Assembly (NCBI GenBank): GCA_934274515.1
Contig: CAKQTC010000001.1
Coordinates: 124,001-188,000, forward strand
Direction: 5' to 3'
DNA from: an uncultured Clostridia bacterium
GTDB lineage: Bacteria > Bacillota > Clostridia > Christensenellales > DTU072
DNA: 64,000 nucleotides
The notes under the pieces were generated by a model, which had not been told where the DNA came from, did not search any database, and saw nothing but the letters and a program-made list of their open reading frames with translations. The position numbers and the translations under genes were made by a program. This document shows, piece by piece, positions 10,259 to 17,725 of this stretch (the first letter of the stretch is position 1; each line of letters begins with the position of its first letter).

Positions 10259-11197
10259 ATGAAAAAGAAACTTTTTATCGTGGTTTTTATGATTATCGCG
10301 ACGTTGACAATCGCGCTAACAGCCGTCGCATGTACTCCTGACAAAATCGAAAAAATCGTCGGGACGTACGAACTCGTTCTCGATACGTTCACGCAGTACG
10401 AACAGCCTACCGTGGACAAAATGAAAGAATACGGCGTAAAATCTTATATCGTTCTTACGGGAAACGACTTCGGATACTACGTTTATCAAAGCAAAGACGT
10501 CGCTCCGTACGCGATACAGGTTAAACTTAAATACGATAAAAACGACGAGGGAAAAATCACGTCGATATCCTACACCACCGAGGAATACGCAAAGCCGAAT
10601 TCTCTCCACGTCGATTCCAAAAAAGACGTTTATCTCGTTATTCGAATGACGCTCGTGACAAAAATTATCGACGGGTACGAAACGCAATACAAGAAAGTAA
10701 GCGACAAAACCGACCTTTCGTACGTTAAAAGCGTTTATCCCGATATTCCCGTGTACGGCTACAATCTGAAAAAATACAACGCCCTGTATTACGCGGAACT
10801 TACCCCTAGCGAAAACAACGATTACGCCGCGTATATTTACGACTACTACGACGTTGATTCTTCCGCAAAAACGGCTACGCGTTACTACGCGCTTAAATCC
10901 GACAAAAAAGCGTACGTCGTGGAAAAATTGGAAGTTAGGTTTGACAAAAACGCGGAAACGAACGTCCCCGTTAAAATGACGATAGGCGAAACCGAGTTTT
11001 CTCTCGAAGACGGCGCGCCCGCAAGAAAAACAACCGTAGTCGTAGACGGCGCGGACTTCGAAGTAAAGGAAATGCTGTTCAACTGCAACTATCTCGAACT
11101 AAAACCGAGCGATTACGAAAAGTACTTTAACGACTTAATCGCCAAATACGAAACTTCGCTCATTCCCCCGTCCGAAGAACCTTCCGCGCAGAATTAA
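10259..11197 (+). CDS. Putative lipoprotein of unknown function
   Basis: 312 residues. Residues 1-22 form a lysine-headed signal peptide ending in the lipobox LTAVAC, so the mature protein should be lipid-anchored at Cys23 or nearby on the outer membrane face. The rest is hydrophilic, tyrosine- and lysine-rich, probably beta-strand-rich, with no recognised domain. The C-terminus is Pro/Glu/Ser-rich. It is a single-gene unit with its own promoter, a good ribosome binding site and a terminator. The function is not known. It resembles the other lipoproteins here only in its signal sequence. Confidence 0.75.
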   Translation: MKKKLFIVVFMIIATLTIALTAVACTPDKIEKIVGTYELVLDTFTQYEQPTVDKMKEYGVKSYIVLTGNDFGYYVYQSKDVAPYAIQVKLKYDKNDEGKITSISYTTEEYAKPNSLHVDSKKDVYLVIRMTLVTKIIDGYETQYKKVSDKTDLSYVKSVYPDIPVYGYNLKKYNALYYAELTPSENNDYAAYIYDYYDVDSSAKTATRYYALKSDKKAYVVEKLEVRFDKNAETNVPVKMTIGETEFSLEDGAPARKTTVVVDGADFEVKEMLFNCNYLELKPSDYEKYFNDLIAKYETSLIPPSEEPSAQN

Positions 11198-11220
11198 TCG
11201 ATTGCCTTATGTATAAAATC

Positions 11221-11249
11221 AAAAAAGCGAGAAAATTCTCGCTTTTTTT
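11221..11249. terminator. Terminator shared by the lipoprotein gene and the DUF975 gene
   Basis: Stem AAAAAAGCGAG/CTCGCTTTTTT (11221-11231 with 11236-11247) with T runs on both strands, between convergent genes. Confidence 0.8.
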
Positions 11250-11331
11250 CTTGGTATCGGATTAAAGAGCACCCGACTGAAACGAGCGCGCCGAGGCGAG
11301 TTCGTTACGTTTATCGCCCAAATCGGTTTTA

Positions 11332-12072
11332 TTAAAATCTCGTATCGTCTTCGGCTTTGTCAAAATCGGTATAAATCGGTCCTTCTACGACGGGTATGTC
11401 TTCGCCGTCGGACGAGTGCGTCGTATCGACGGGTCTTATGCGGTCGTAGTATGCGGCAAACGCTGTCGCTTGGTACGGCGCGACCCAAATTTCAAGTATG
11501 CCGAACGTTAACGCGGCAAGAAGGTGCCACCCGATAAAACTGAGGTGGAACACGAATATTTCCCATTTTCTCCCGCGCGTCATATCGACGCATTTATCCA
11601 TTGCGTCACGATAATATATCCCCGGGTTATCCGCAAATACAAACCCTATCGTCGAGTATCTAATCGCAATTATAATTCCCGGCACGACAAAACAAATCGT
11701 CCCTAAAGCGACGTATATCGCTATAAGCGCGTACGCTTTGATTTTTTCTATCCAATCTTTGGTTCTGTAATAGCGAAAAACCGTTTCGTCGCGAGTCGTT
11801 CCGCCCCTGGACACCGTAAGATATTTTGCGGCAAGTCCTGCTTCAAACGGCATCATAAACACCCATACTATCGCCGAAAAAATGCCGGACAGCGCGCCAA
11901 GTACTCCGTACGTCGCGCTCGACGAATCAAACGCACCCTGTATCCCCGAAAAAATCCCGGTCACTATGCTCGCAGGCAGCGCAATCAAAACTCCCGTAAA
12001 GAACAACGCGACGGCGTTGCCTTTTACCGCGGCTCTACCTTTCGCTTTCGATTCTATTCTATCTCTATACAT
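11332..12072 (-). CDS. DUF975 family membrane protein
   Basis: 246-residue integral membrane protein with hydrophobic stretches near 22-45, 55-85, 110-145 and 170-200. The segment MTRGRKWEIFVFHLSFIGWH with the following WVAPYQATAFAAYYDRI is the signature of the DUF975 family, common in Firmicutes and of unknown function. The C-terminal 40 residues are soluble and acidic. AGGAG lies 10 nt before the ATG. It is the last gene of a likely glyA - small membrane protein - DUF975 unit, 24 nt after the preceding gene. Confidence 0.8.
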   Translation of the reverse strand: MYRDRIESKAKGRAAVKGNAVALFFTGVLIALPASIVTGIFSGIQGAFDSSSATYGVLGALSGIFSAIVWVFMMPFEAGLAAKYLTVSRGGTTRDETVFRYYRTKDWIEKIKAYALIAIYVALGTICFVVPGIIIAIRYSTIGFVFADNPGIYYRDAMDKCVDMTRGRKWEIFVFHLSFIGWHLLAALTFGILEIWVAPYQATAFAAYYDRIRPVDTTHSSDGEDIPVVEGPIYTDFDKAEDDTRF

Positions 12073-12096
12073 TCCGTATTTACTCCTGTTACGATT

Positions 12097-12558
12097 TTAG
12101 TATCTGTCGTTGTAGCGGTCATACCCTTTTTGGCGACGTTTTTTTTCGACTATTCTGTCTTCCCTTACCGAATTGCGAATATATCCGTTCTGCTTAAATT
12201 CGAGTATTAACGCTAACGCGCCTACCGAAAACACTATTTGACAAAGAAACGCGATTATTCCCATTCCGCCGCATTTTTTAATGTCGTATATAAGGGTTAT
12301 TATCACGCACAACGCCGCCACCGCGAACAGTGCGTAACTTATAATTCCGCCGTCGTTTTTCATTAGGAGAAATCCGCCGACGCACGCGCCTATCGCTAAA
12401 AGCATTAGCAGTCCTCCACCGAATAAGTTAAGGTTGTAATTCACTCGAAACGCGCGGTTCACAAAGTGCATTATTATGCTTATTACGATAACCGCCACGA
12501 TGGCGATAACTATCCATTGCCACGTTTCGATTGCAAGCAGCGAGCCAAAGTTCGTCAT
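12097..12558 (-). CDS. Small membrane protein of unknown function
   Basis: 153 residues with four to five hydrophobic helices (about 14-32, 44-64, 71-88 and 98-118). The C-terminal tail of about 30 residues is strongly basic and tyrosine-rich and is probably cytoplasmic. No family was recognised. AGGAGG is 5 nt before the ATG. The gene begins 13 nt after the glyA stop and ends 24 nt before the DUF975 gene, so the three probably share a transcript; a shared pathway is not evident. Confidence 0.65.
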   Translation of the reverse strand: MTNFGSLLAIETWQWIVIAIVAVIVISIIMHFVNRAFRVNYNLNLFGGGLLMLLAIGACVGGFLLMKNDGGIISYALFAVAALCVIITLIYDIKKCGGMGIIAFLCQIVFSVGALALILEFKQNGYIRNSVREDRIVEKKRRQKGYDRYNDRY

Positions 12559-12571
12559 AAAAGCCTCCTAT

Positions 12572-13723
12572 TTAGGTATTTTGTAAATTTTTTATAATCT
12601 CGTCTATTTTATGCGCGGTTTGCACGAACATTTCCGCGGTAAACCCTTTCGTCGTCATCGCCGCCGTGCCTATTCTTACGCCGCTCGTTTGCATAGGCGA
12701 ACGCGTTTCGTTCGGCACGCAGTTTTTGTTAAGCGTAATTCCGTGCGCGTCGCACGCTTCCTGCACCTGCTTTCCGCTGACGCCCTTATCTGTAAGGTCT
12801 ACAAGGAACAAGTGATTATCCGTTCCTTCGGTAACTACCTTGTATCCCATCTTGACGAACTCGTCCGCCATTGTTTTACAGTTAGCGACGACCTTTCCGA
12901 TGTATTCTTTATATTCGGGCCGAAGAGCCTCTTCCGCCGCGATTGCCTTACCTGCGATGACGTGTTGCAACGGTCCTCCCTGCGTCCCCGGGAAAATCGC
13001 GCTGTCGATTTTTTTCGCAAGTTCTTCCCTACAAAAGATAAGTCCGCCGCGCGGTCCGCGAAGAGTTTTGTGCGTCGTAGTGGTAACCACGTCCGCATGT
13101 CCGAACGGGGTAGGATGATAGCCCGTCGCAACAAGGCCCGCGATGTGCGCTATGTCAACCATTAACAGCGCGCCGCATTCTTTCGCAATCGTACCGAACT
13201 TTTCGAAGTCGATTATTCTCGAATACGCGCTCGCCCCCGCAACGATAAGTTTCGGTTTTACTTCTAACGCTTTATTTCTAACGTCGTCGTAGTCTATATA
13301 TCCTTTTGCGTCCACGCCGTAAAAGTGAAAATCGTACAGTTTTCCGCTTGCGTTTACGCCTGAACCGTGCGTAAGGTGACTGCCGTTGTTGAGTTCCATA
13401 CTCAATACTCTGTCGCCGGTATTAAGCAACGCGAAGTACACGGCAAGGTTCGCGCTCGAACCGCTGTGCGGCTGCACGTTGACGTGGTAATCGGTATTAA
13501 AAACTTTTTGCCACGTTTTTTGACAGTAAGTTTCTATTTCGTCCACGACTTCGCAACCGCCGTAGTATCTTTTCGCAGGGTAACCTTCGCTGTACTTGTT
13601 GGTAAGACAACTTCCTACCGCGCGCATTATATCGTCGCTGCAAAAATTTTCGCTTGCGATTAATTCTATGTTGTTTTTCTGCCTTTCTTCTTCTTTTTTT
13701 ATTAAGTCGAATACAATACTCAT
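12572..13723 (-). CDS. glyA: Serine hydroxymethyltransferase
   Basis: PLP enzyme converting serine plus tetrahydrofolate to glycine plus methylene-tetrahydrofolate. Typical segments are [42 protein letters not shown] and the PLP-lysine motif [14 protein letters not shown] (Lys219). The ATG at 13723 is chosen because the protein then begins [15 protein letters not shown] like its homologues and GAAGG lies 10 nt upstream; an open frame continues 38 codons further but runs into repeat DNA. At 383 residues it lacks about the last 25-30 residues of the B. subtilis-type enzyme; the catalytic residues are all present. It heads a unit with two membrane-protein genes. Confidence 0.95.
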   Translation of the reverse strand: MSIVFDLIKKEEERQKNNIELIASENFCSDDIMRAVGSCLTNKYSEGYPAKRYYGGCEVVDEIETYCQKTWQKVFNTDYHVNVQPHSGSSANLAVYFALLNTGDRVLSMELNNGSHLTHGSGVNASGKLYDFHFYGVDAKGYIDYDDVRNKALEVKPKLIVAGASAYSRIIDFEKFGTIAKECGALLMVDIAHIAGLVATGYHPTPFGHADVVTTTTHKTLRGPRGGLIFCREELAKKIDSAIFPGTQGGPLQHVIAGKAIAAEEALRPEYKEYIGKVVANCKTMADEFVKMGYKVVTEGTDNHLFLVDLTDKGVSGKQVQEACDAHGITLNKNCVPNETRSPMQTSGVRIGTAAMTTKGFTAEMFVQTAHKIDEIIKNLQNT

Positions 13724-13788
13724 TCCGTCTTTACCTTCTCTTGTAATTATTTTTTTATGTTGGTTTTTGTAATTATACCGCATAACCG

Positions 13789-13920
13789 TGACAAAATAAT
13801 ATTTTGTCGGCAACGGTCGTTGCAGAGCGTCTTTCATGCGTCAAGCCGCGGTTTCTTGTTGCAATACTGCGTGAAAATACTTGCAAATGCTTCGCGCTTG
13901 CGTGTTTTTCTGTATTATAA
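13789..13920. repeat. Palindrome-rich direct repeat, copy 1
   Basis: First of two copies about 142 bp apart, with fewer than about 12 differences. Each begins with a palindrome (GACAAAATA-A-TATTTTGTC here), then a second one (GCAACG-GT-CGTTGC), then an inverted pair around GCAAATGCTTCGCGCTTGC, and ends in GTATTATAAC. Open frames across it look accidental. It sits between glyA and the metallo-hydrolase gene. Confidence 0.8.
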
Positions 13921-13930
13921 CAATGAAACC

Positions 13931-14064
13931 TGACAAAATAGCATTTTGTCGGCAACGGTCGTTGCAGTGCGTCTTTCCTGCGTCAAGCCGCGATTTCTTG
14001 TTGCAATACTGCGTGAAAATACTTGCAAATGCTTCGCGCTTGCGTATTTTCACTTGTATTATAA
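13931..14064. repeat. Palindrome-rich direct repeat, copy 2
   Basis: Second copy. The first palindrome keeps its arms while its loop changes (AGC in place of A), and the GCAACG/CGTTGC palindrome is intact. Apart from the promoter at 14225-14253, no other content was found in the surrounding gap 13724-14298. Confidence 0.8.
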
Positions 14065-14224
14065 CAGACAATATATAAAAGGTAAACAGATTTATTGATT
14101 TTACCTGCTCGAATATCCGAAATAACTCGACGTTTTGTCACGAACCACGGAGAATTACGCCCGTTTCCCGTATCCTCTGACCGCATAAACGCGCCGCTAT
14201 CTCGGACGCAAGCACGAGATTATG

Positions 14225-14253
14225 TTGAAAATCACCGCGCTTTATGCTATAAT
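14225..14253 (+). promoter_or_regulatory. Promoter of the metallo-hydrolase gene
   Basis: TTGAAA (14225-14230), 17-nt spacer, TATAAT (14248-14253), followed by AGGAG before the ATG at 14299. Confidence 0.7.
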
Positions 14254-14298
14254 TCTTTCCGAATAAGAAAACAAAAACAAATTTATAGGAGATTTCCG

Positions 14299-14970
14299 AT
14301 GAAACTAACTTTTATAGAACACGCATGCGTAATGTTGGAGCATAACGGTAAAGTCGTAGTCATCGACCCGTTTACGAGCGACGCCGATGCCGTTATCCGT
14401 AAATATCCGCATTTTATGCACCCCGATTTCATTGCTCTTACTCACGGACACGACGACCACACCGCCGCGCTGACTTCGATAGTCGGCAAAAATACCACGA
14501 TAATAGGCATAGTGGAGATTTGTTCTTACCTTAATTCCTTGGGTTTCGCAAAAACCGTCGGTATGAACTTCGGCGGCACCGTCGCTTTCGACGATATTGC
14601 GTTTACTCTCGTGCCTGCCGTTCACTCCTCCTCCAACAAAGGGGTTTATCTCGGTCAACCGGCAGGGTTCGTGATAAAACTCGGCGACAAAACGGTATAC
14701 CACGCCGGCGATACCGACCTTTTCGGCGATATGTCGCTTATAAATCGGTTCCTTAACCCGTCGATAGGACTTATCCCGATAGGCGGCAGGTTCACTATGG
14801 ACGTGAAAAAAGCCGCGGTTTGTTGCAACGAATACTTCGATTTCGACGCGGTAATTCCTATTCATTACAATACGTTTCCGCCGATAAAAGCGGACGAAAA
14901 GGAATTCGTTTCGCTTGTAAAAACGAAAACTATCCCCTTGCTCCCGACGGAAAGCGTTGATTTTGATTGA
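14299..14970 (+). CDS. Metal-dependent hydrolase, UPF0173/UlaG-like metallo-beta-lactamase fold
   Basis: 223-residue cytoplasmic protein. It starts MKLTFIEHACVMLEHNGK, then DPF near residue 25, and has the metal-binding THGHDDHTAA motif, a later histidine in AVHSSSNKG, YHAGDTDLFGDM, and IPIHYNTFPP. This order is that of the UPF0173/YtkL branch of the metallo-beta-lactamase superfamily, likely with two metal ions; the substrate is unknown. The ATG at 14299 is preferred over an upstream in-frame ATG because AGGAG lies 7 nt before it and homologues begin here. It has its own promoter. Confidence 0.87.
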   Translation: MKLTFIEHACVMLEHNGKVVVIDPFTSDADAVIRKYPHFMHPDFIALTHGHDDHTAALTSIVGKNTTIIGIVEICSYLNSLGFAKTVGMNFGGTVAFDDIAFTLVPAVHSSSNKGVYLGQPAGFVIKLGDKTVYHAGDTDLFGDMSLINRFLNPSIGLIPIGGRFTMDVKKAAVCCNEYFDFDAVIPIHYNTFPPIKADEKEFVSLVKTKTIPLLPTESVDFD

Positions 14971-15030
14971 CAAATATTCTATTTAGGTATAAAACTGCTT
15001 TATTATTATTTATTTTAAGGAGATAAAATA

Positions 15031-16173
15031 ATGAAAATCGACATTTTTTCGGGTTTTTTAGGCGCAGGCAAAACCACGCTCATAAAAAAACTCGTCAAAG
15101 AAGCCTATCAAGGCGAAAAAATAGTCCTTATCGAAAACGAATTCGGCGAAATCGGCATAGACGGCGGATTCCTTCGCGACGCAGGCGTCGAAATCACCGA
15201 AATGAACAGCGGTTGCATTTGTTGCAGCCTGGTCGGCGACTTCGCCAAAGCACTTAAACAAGTTACCGAAAAATTCTCCCCCGACAGAATAGTAATCGAA
15301 CCGTCGGGCGTAGGAAAACTAAGCGACGTCGAAAAAGCAGTGGAAAAAGGTCTTGACAATATCGCAATCAATTCCAAAACCACCGTCATAAACGCAAAAA
15401 AATGCCTTATGTACGCCAAAAACTTCGGAGAGTTCTTCCTTGACCAACTGGAAAACGCGGATTGCGTCGTTCTTAGCCATACCGACGACACGTCGGAAGA
15501 CAAAATCGCCGCCGCTCTCGCGTTCGTTAAAGAACATAACCCGAACGCCGTAATCGTCACTACCCCCGTTTCCGAACTAAACGGTAAAAATATCCTCGCC
15601 GCTATGGAACAACGCGCTTCGTTGGAAAAAATGACGGGCGACCTTATGTGCGAAACGCACGAACGTCATCACGACGAAGAACACGAACACGAGCATTGCT
15701 GTCATCATCACGACGAAGAGCACGAACACGAGCATTGCTGTCACCATCACGACGAAGAGCACGAACACGAGCATTGCTGTCATCATCACGACGAAGAGCA
15801 CGAACACGAACATTGTTGTCACCATCACGACGAAGAGCACGAACACGAACATTGTTGTCATCATCACGACGAAGAACACGAACATCACCATCATCATGCG
15901 GACGAAGTTTTCGTTTCTTGGGGTAAAGAAACTGCAAAGGTTTTTGACGCGGAAGAACTGCGCGAAATACTTGCGTCGCTTGCCGACGAAGGAAGGTTCG
16001 GGCTTGTGCTTAGGGCGAAAGGTATCGTCAACGGCAAAAACGGCTGGTTACATTTCGACTATGTTCCCGAAGGTGTGGACGTACGCAACGGCGGAGCGGA
16101 CGTTATCGGAAAAATATGCGTAATCGGCAGCAAACTTAACGAGGATGCGCTCGGCGACGCGTTCGGGCTGTAA
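15031..16173 (+). CDS. COG0523/CobW-type GTPase with histidine-rich tandem repeat (metal chaperone candidate)
   Basis: 380-residue G3E GTPase. Walker A is GFLGAGKTT (residues 8-16), the family metal motif CICC is at 62-65, and EPSGVG follows near 88-93. Such proteins act as metal chaperones or insertases, often for zinc. Residues 213-289 hold five near-perfect 13-residue repeats rich in His, Asp/Glu and CC (unit HHDEEHEHEHCCH) and a sixth partial one ending in HHHHH. The CobW C-terminal domain (about 292-380) follows. The repeat offers about 50 metal-binding side chains. AAGGAG precedes the ATG. The second GTPase starts 14 nt after the stop. The bound metal cannot be read from the sequence. 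Confidence 0.9.
   Translation: MKIDIFSGFLGAGKTTLIKKLVKEAYQGEKIVLIENEFGEIGIDGGFLRDAGVEITEMNSGCICCSLVGDFAKALKQVTEKFSPDRIVIEPSGVGKLSDVEKAVEKGLDNIAINSKTTVINAKKCLMYAKNFGEFFLDQLENADCVVLSHTDDTSEDKIAAALAFVKEHNPNAVIVTTPVSELNGKNILAAMEQRASLEKMTGDLMCETHERHHDEEHEHEHCCHHHDEEHEHEHCCHHHDEEHEHEHCCHHHDEEHEHEHCCHHHDEEHEHEHCCHHHDEEHEHHHHHADEVFVSWGKETAKVFDAEELREILASLADEGRFGLVLRAKGIVNGKNGWLHFDYVPEGVDVRNGGADVIGKICVIGSKLNEDALGDAFGL
15667..15897 (+). repeat. 39-bp in-frame tandem repeat inside the CobW-type gene
   Basis: Five full copies start at 15667, 15706, 15745, 15784 and 15823, with a diverged partial copy at 15862-15897. Copies differ mostly by synonymous changes (GAA/GAG, CAC/CAT, TGC/TGT). Such near-identity suggests recent expansion and likely variation in copy number between strains. 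Confidence 0.9.
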
Positions 16174-16187
16174 TTAAGGAGTAAAAT

Positions 16188-17132
16188 ATGTCACACGAAG
16201 TAGGCGTATATTTTTTCTGCGGATTTCTCGAAGCGGGAAAAACTACTTTTATATCGAACGCGCTTAAAAGCGAAGAACTCGACACCGGCGAGAATACGGC
16301 ATTGTTGGTTTTTGAAGACGGCGAAGTCGAATATGACGAAAAAGCGATGAAGTCCGTCACCGTTTATCGGCTCGAAAAGACCGCGCTTACCGTCGAACGT
16401 TTGTCCGCTATCGAAAAAGAAGGCGATTTTACCAGAGTTTTCGTCGAATACAACGGTATGTGGGAAGTCGGAGATTTTCTTGACGCTCTGCCCGATAATT
16501 GGGTGATTTGTCAACTTATGACGATTTTCGACTGCACCACCGTACAGATTTTTAACGCGAACCTACGGCAACTCGTATTCGACAAAATTCAATACGCAGA
16601 CCTTATCGTGTTTAATCGTTACAAAACAGGCGAAGACAAAACGCCGTATCACAAAATCGTACGCGGCATTTCGAGAAATAACGAGATTATTTATGAAAAC
16701 GAACAAGGTTTTATCGAGCGCGACGATATAGTAGACCCTCTTCCCTTCGACGTCAACGCGCCGATAATCGAGATTGCCGACCGCGACTACGCGTATTTTT
16801 ACCGCGAACTCACGGAAAATATGCAGTCTTTCCACGGCAAAACCGTGCGGTTTTTGTGCGTGACCGCTTATGACCGTTCGCTCGGAAAAAGCACCGTCGT
16901 AGTCGGCAGGCATATTATGACTTGCTGCGAAGCGGATACCAAATACTGCGGTTTGGTATGCGAACATAACGGTTCACGGATTTTTTCTACGGGAGAATGG
17001 TATATACTTACCGCAAAAATATGCGTTACTAAACACAAAGTTTACGGCGGCGTAGGTCCCGTTCTTCTCGCTATGAAATTTGAAAAAGCCGCCGAGCCCG
17101 CCCCCGAAGATGTTTTGACGACTTTTTATTGA
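16188..17132 (+). CDS. CobW-like GTPase fused to a DUF1980/YcgQ-like C-terminal domain
   Basis: 314 residues. The N-terminal part is a G3E-type P-loop domain with GFLEAGKTTF (residues 12-21), but the CxCC metal motif of the family is missing. Residues from about 213 on (GKTVRFLCV ... GRHIMTCCEADTKYCGLVCEH ... GEWYILTAKI) resemble the C-terminal domain of the YcgQ/TIGR03943 (DUF1980) family, whose CCxAD motif is characteristic. In many Firmicutes ycgQ, ycgR and a cobW gene are neighbours, so a fusion is plausible. It lies 14 nt after the His-rich GTPase gene with TAAGGAG before the ATG, and the two are surely cotranscribed. The domain assignment of the C-terminal part is by eye. Confidence 0.75.
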   Translation: MSHEVGVYFFCGFLEAGKTTFISNALKSEELDTGENTALLVFEDGEVEYDEKAMKSVTVYRLEKTALTVERLSAIEKEGDFTRVFVEYNGMWEVGDFLDALPDNWVICQLMTIFDCTTVQIFNANLRQLVFDKIQYADLIVFNRYKTGEDKTPYHKIVRGISRNNEIIYENEQGFIERDDIVDPLPFDVNAPIIEIADRDYAYFYRELTENMQSFHGKTVRFLCVTAYDRSLGKSTVVVGRHIMTCCEADTKYCGLVCEHNGSRIFSTGEWYILTAKICVTKHKVYGGVGPVLLAMKFEKAAEPAPEDVLTTFY

Positions 17133-17253
17133 TTTAAGAAAAAAAACGTATTTTGCAACCGTAACGGTTGACGTTAGACGGCAAAAAAACAACCTCGAAC
17201 TACGCTCTCGGCAATTAAAAAAATCGTTATTTGTCGAAAATACAAAAAAACGC

Positions 17254-17282
17254 TTGTCATAATCGTTTTCCTGTGTTAGAAT
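17254..17282 (+). promoter_or_regulatory. Promoter of secG
   Basis: TTGTCA (17254-17259), 17-nt spacer, TAGAAT (17277-17282). Confidence 0.65.
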
Positions 17283-17321
17283 AGTTTAGCAAAAAAGTTA
17301 TTTTTTTAAGGAGTGGTTATA

Positions 17322-17621
17322 ATGTTCGGATTACTTGCGGCTACTGCCGCGGCTGACGTATACTTTGCATTCTGTATCGTATTTATGGTACTTCTCGTCC
17401 TCGCCGCTATCGCGATGATTGCCATCGTTTTGATGCAACGCGGCAACGAAGACAACGGAATGGGCGCAATTACCGGCGGAAGCGACACTTTCTTCGGCAA
17501 TCATAAGTCCAGAAGTATCGACGGCAAGTTCAAACTCGCTACCGTAATCGTAGCGGCAAGTATGCTCGTCTTCTCTATTTTGTTCTTCGTATTCCAAGTT
17601 CTTCTCCAAACGAAAAACTAA
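17322..17621 (+). CDS. secG: Preprotein translocase subunit SecG
   Basis: 99-residue membrane protein of the SecYEG channel. It has two transmembrane segments (about 10-35 and 73-95) and between them the family motif VLMQRGNEDNGMGAITGGSD. The ATG at 17322 is chosen because AAGGAG (17308-17313) is 8 nt upstream; a GTG three codons earlier overlaps that site. It is monocistronic, with its own promoter and terminator. The frequent neighbours rnr, smpB and ssrA are not present here. Confidence 0.92.
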   Translation: MFGLLAATAAADVYFAFCIVFMVLLVLAAIAMIAIVLMQRGNEDNGMGAITGGSDTFFGNHKSRSIDGKFKLATVIVAASMLVFSILFFVFQVLLQTKN

Positions 17622-17650
17622 TACGAAATCGTACCGAAACGAAAAAAATC

Positions 17651-17685
17651 AAGCGCGTTCGAATAAACGAACGCGCTTTTCCTTT
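17651..17685 (+). terminator. Terminator of secG
   Basis: Stem AAGCGCGTTCG/CGAACGCGCTT (17651-17661 with 17668-17678) followed by a T-rich tail. Confidence 0.85.
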
Positions 17686-17725
17686 TTATTTTTCCTTTAC
17701 CTAGCGGTGCCGCTACGATTACGTT

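Noticed and set aside
13727..14186. Short open frames across the palindrome-rich repeat, including an N-terminal extension of glyA
   Set aside because: They lack ribosome binding sites, repeat the same noncoding sequence, and the glyA start at 13723 matches the family.
15577..15937. Open frames antisense to and in other frames of the His-rich repeat, giving Met/Val/Phe-rich or Arg-rich repeats
   Set aside because: They are by-products of the 39-bp repeat in the CobW-type gene, which has a clear start and conserved domains on both sides.
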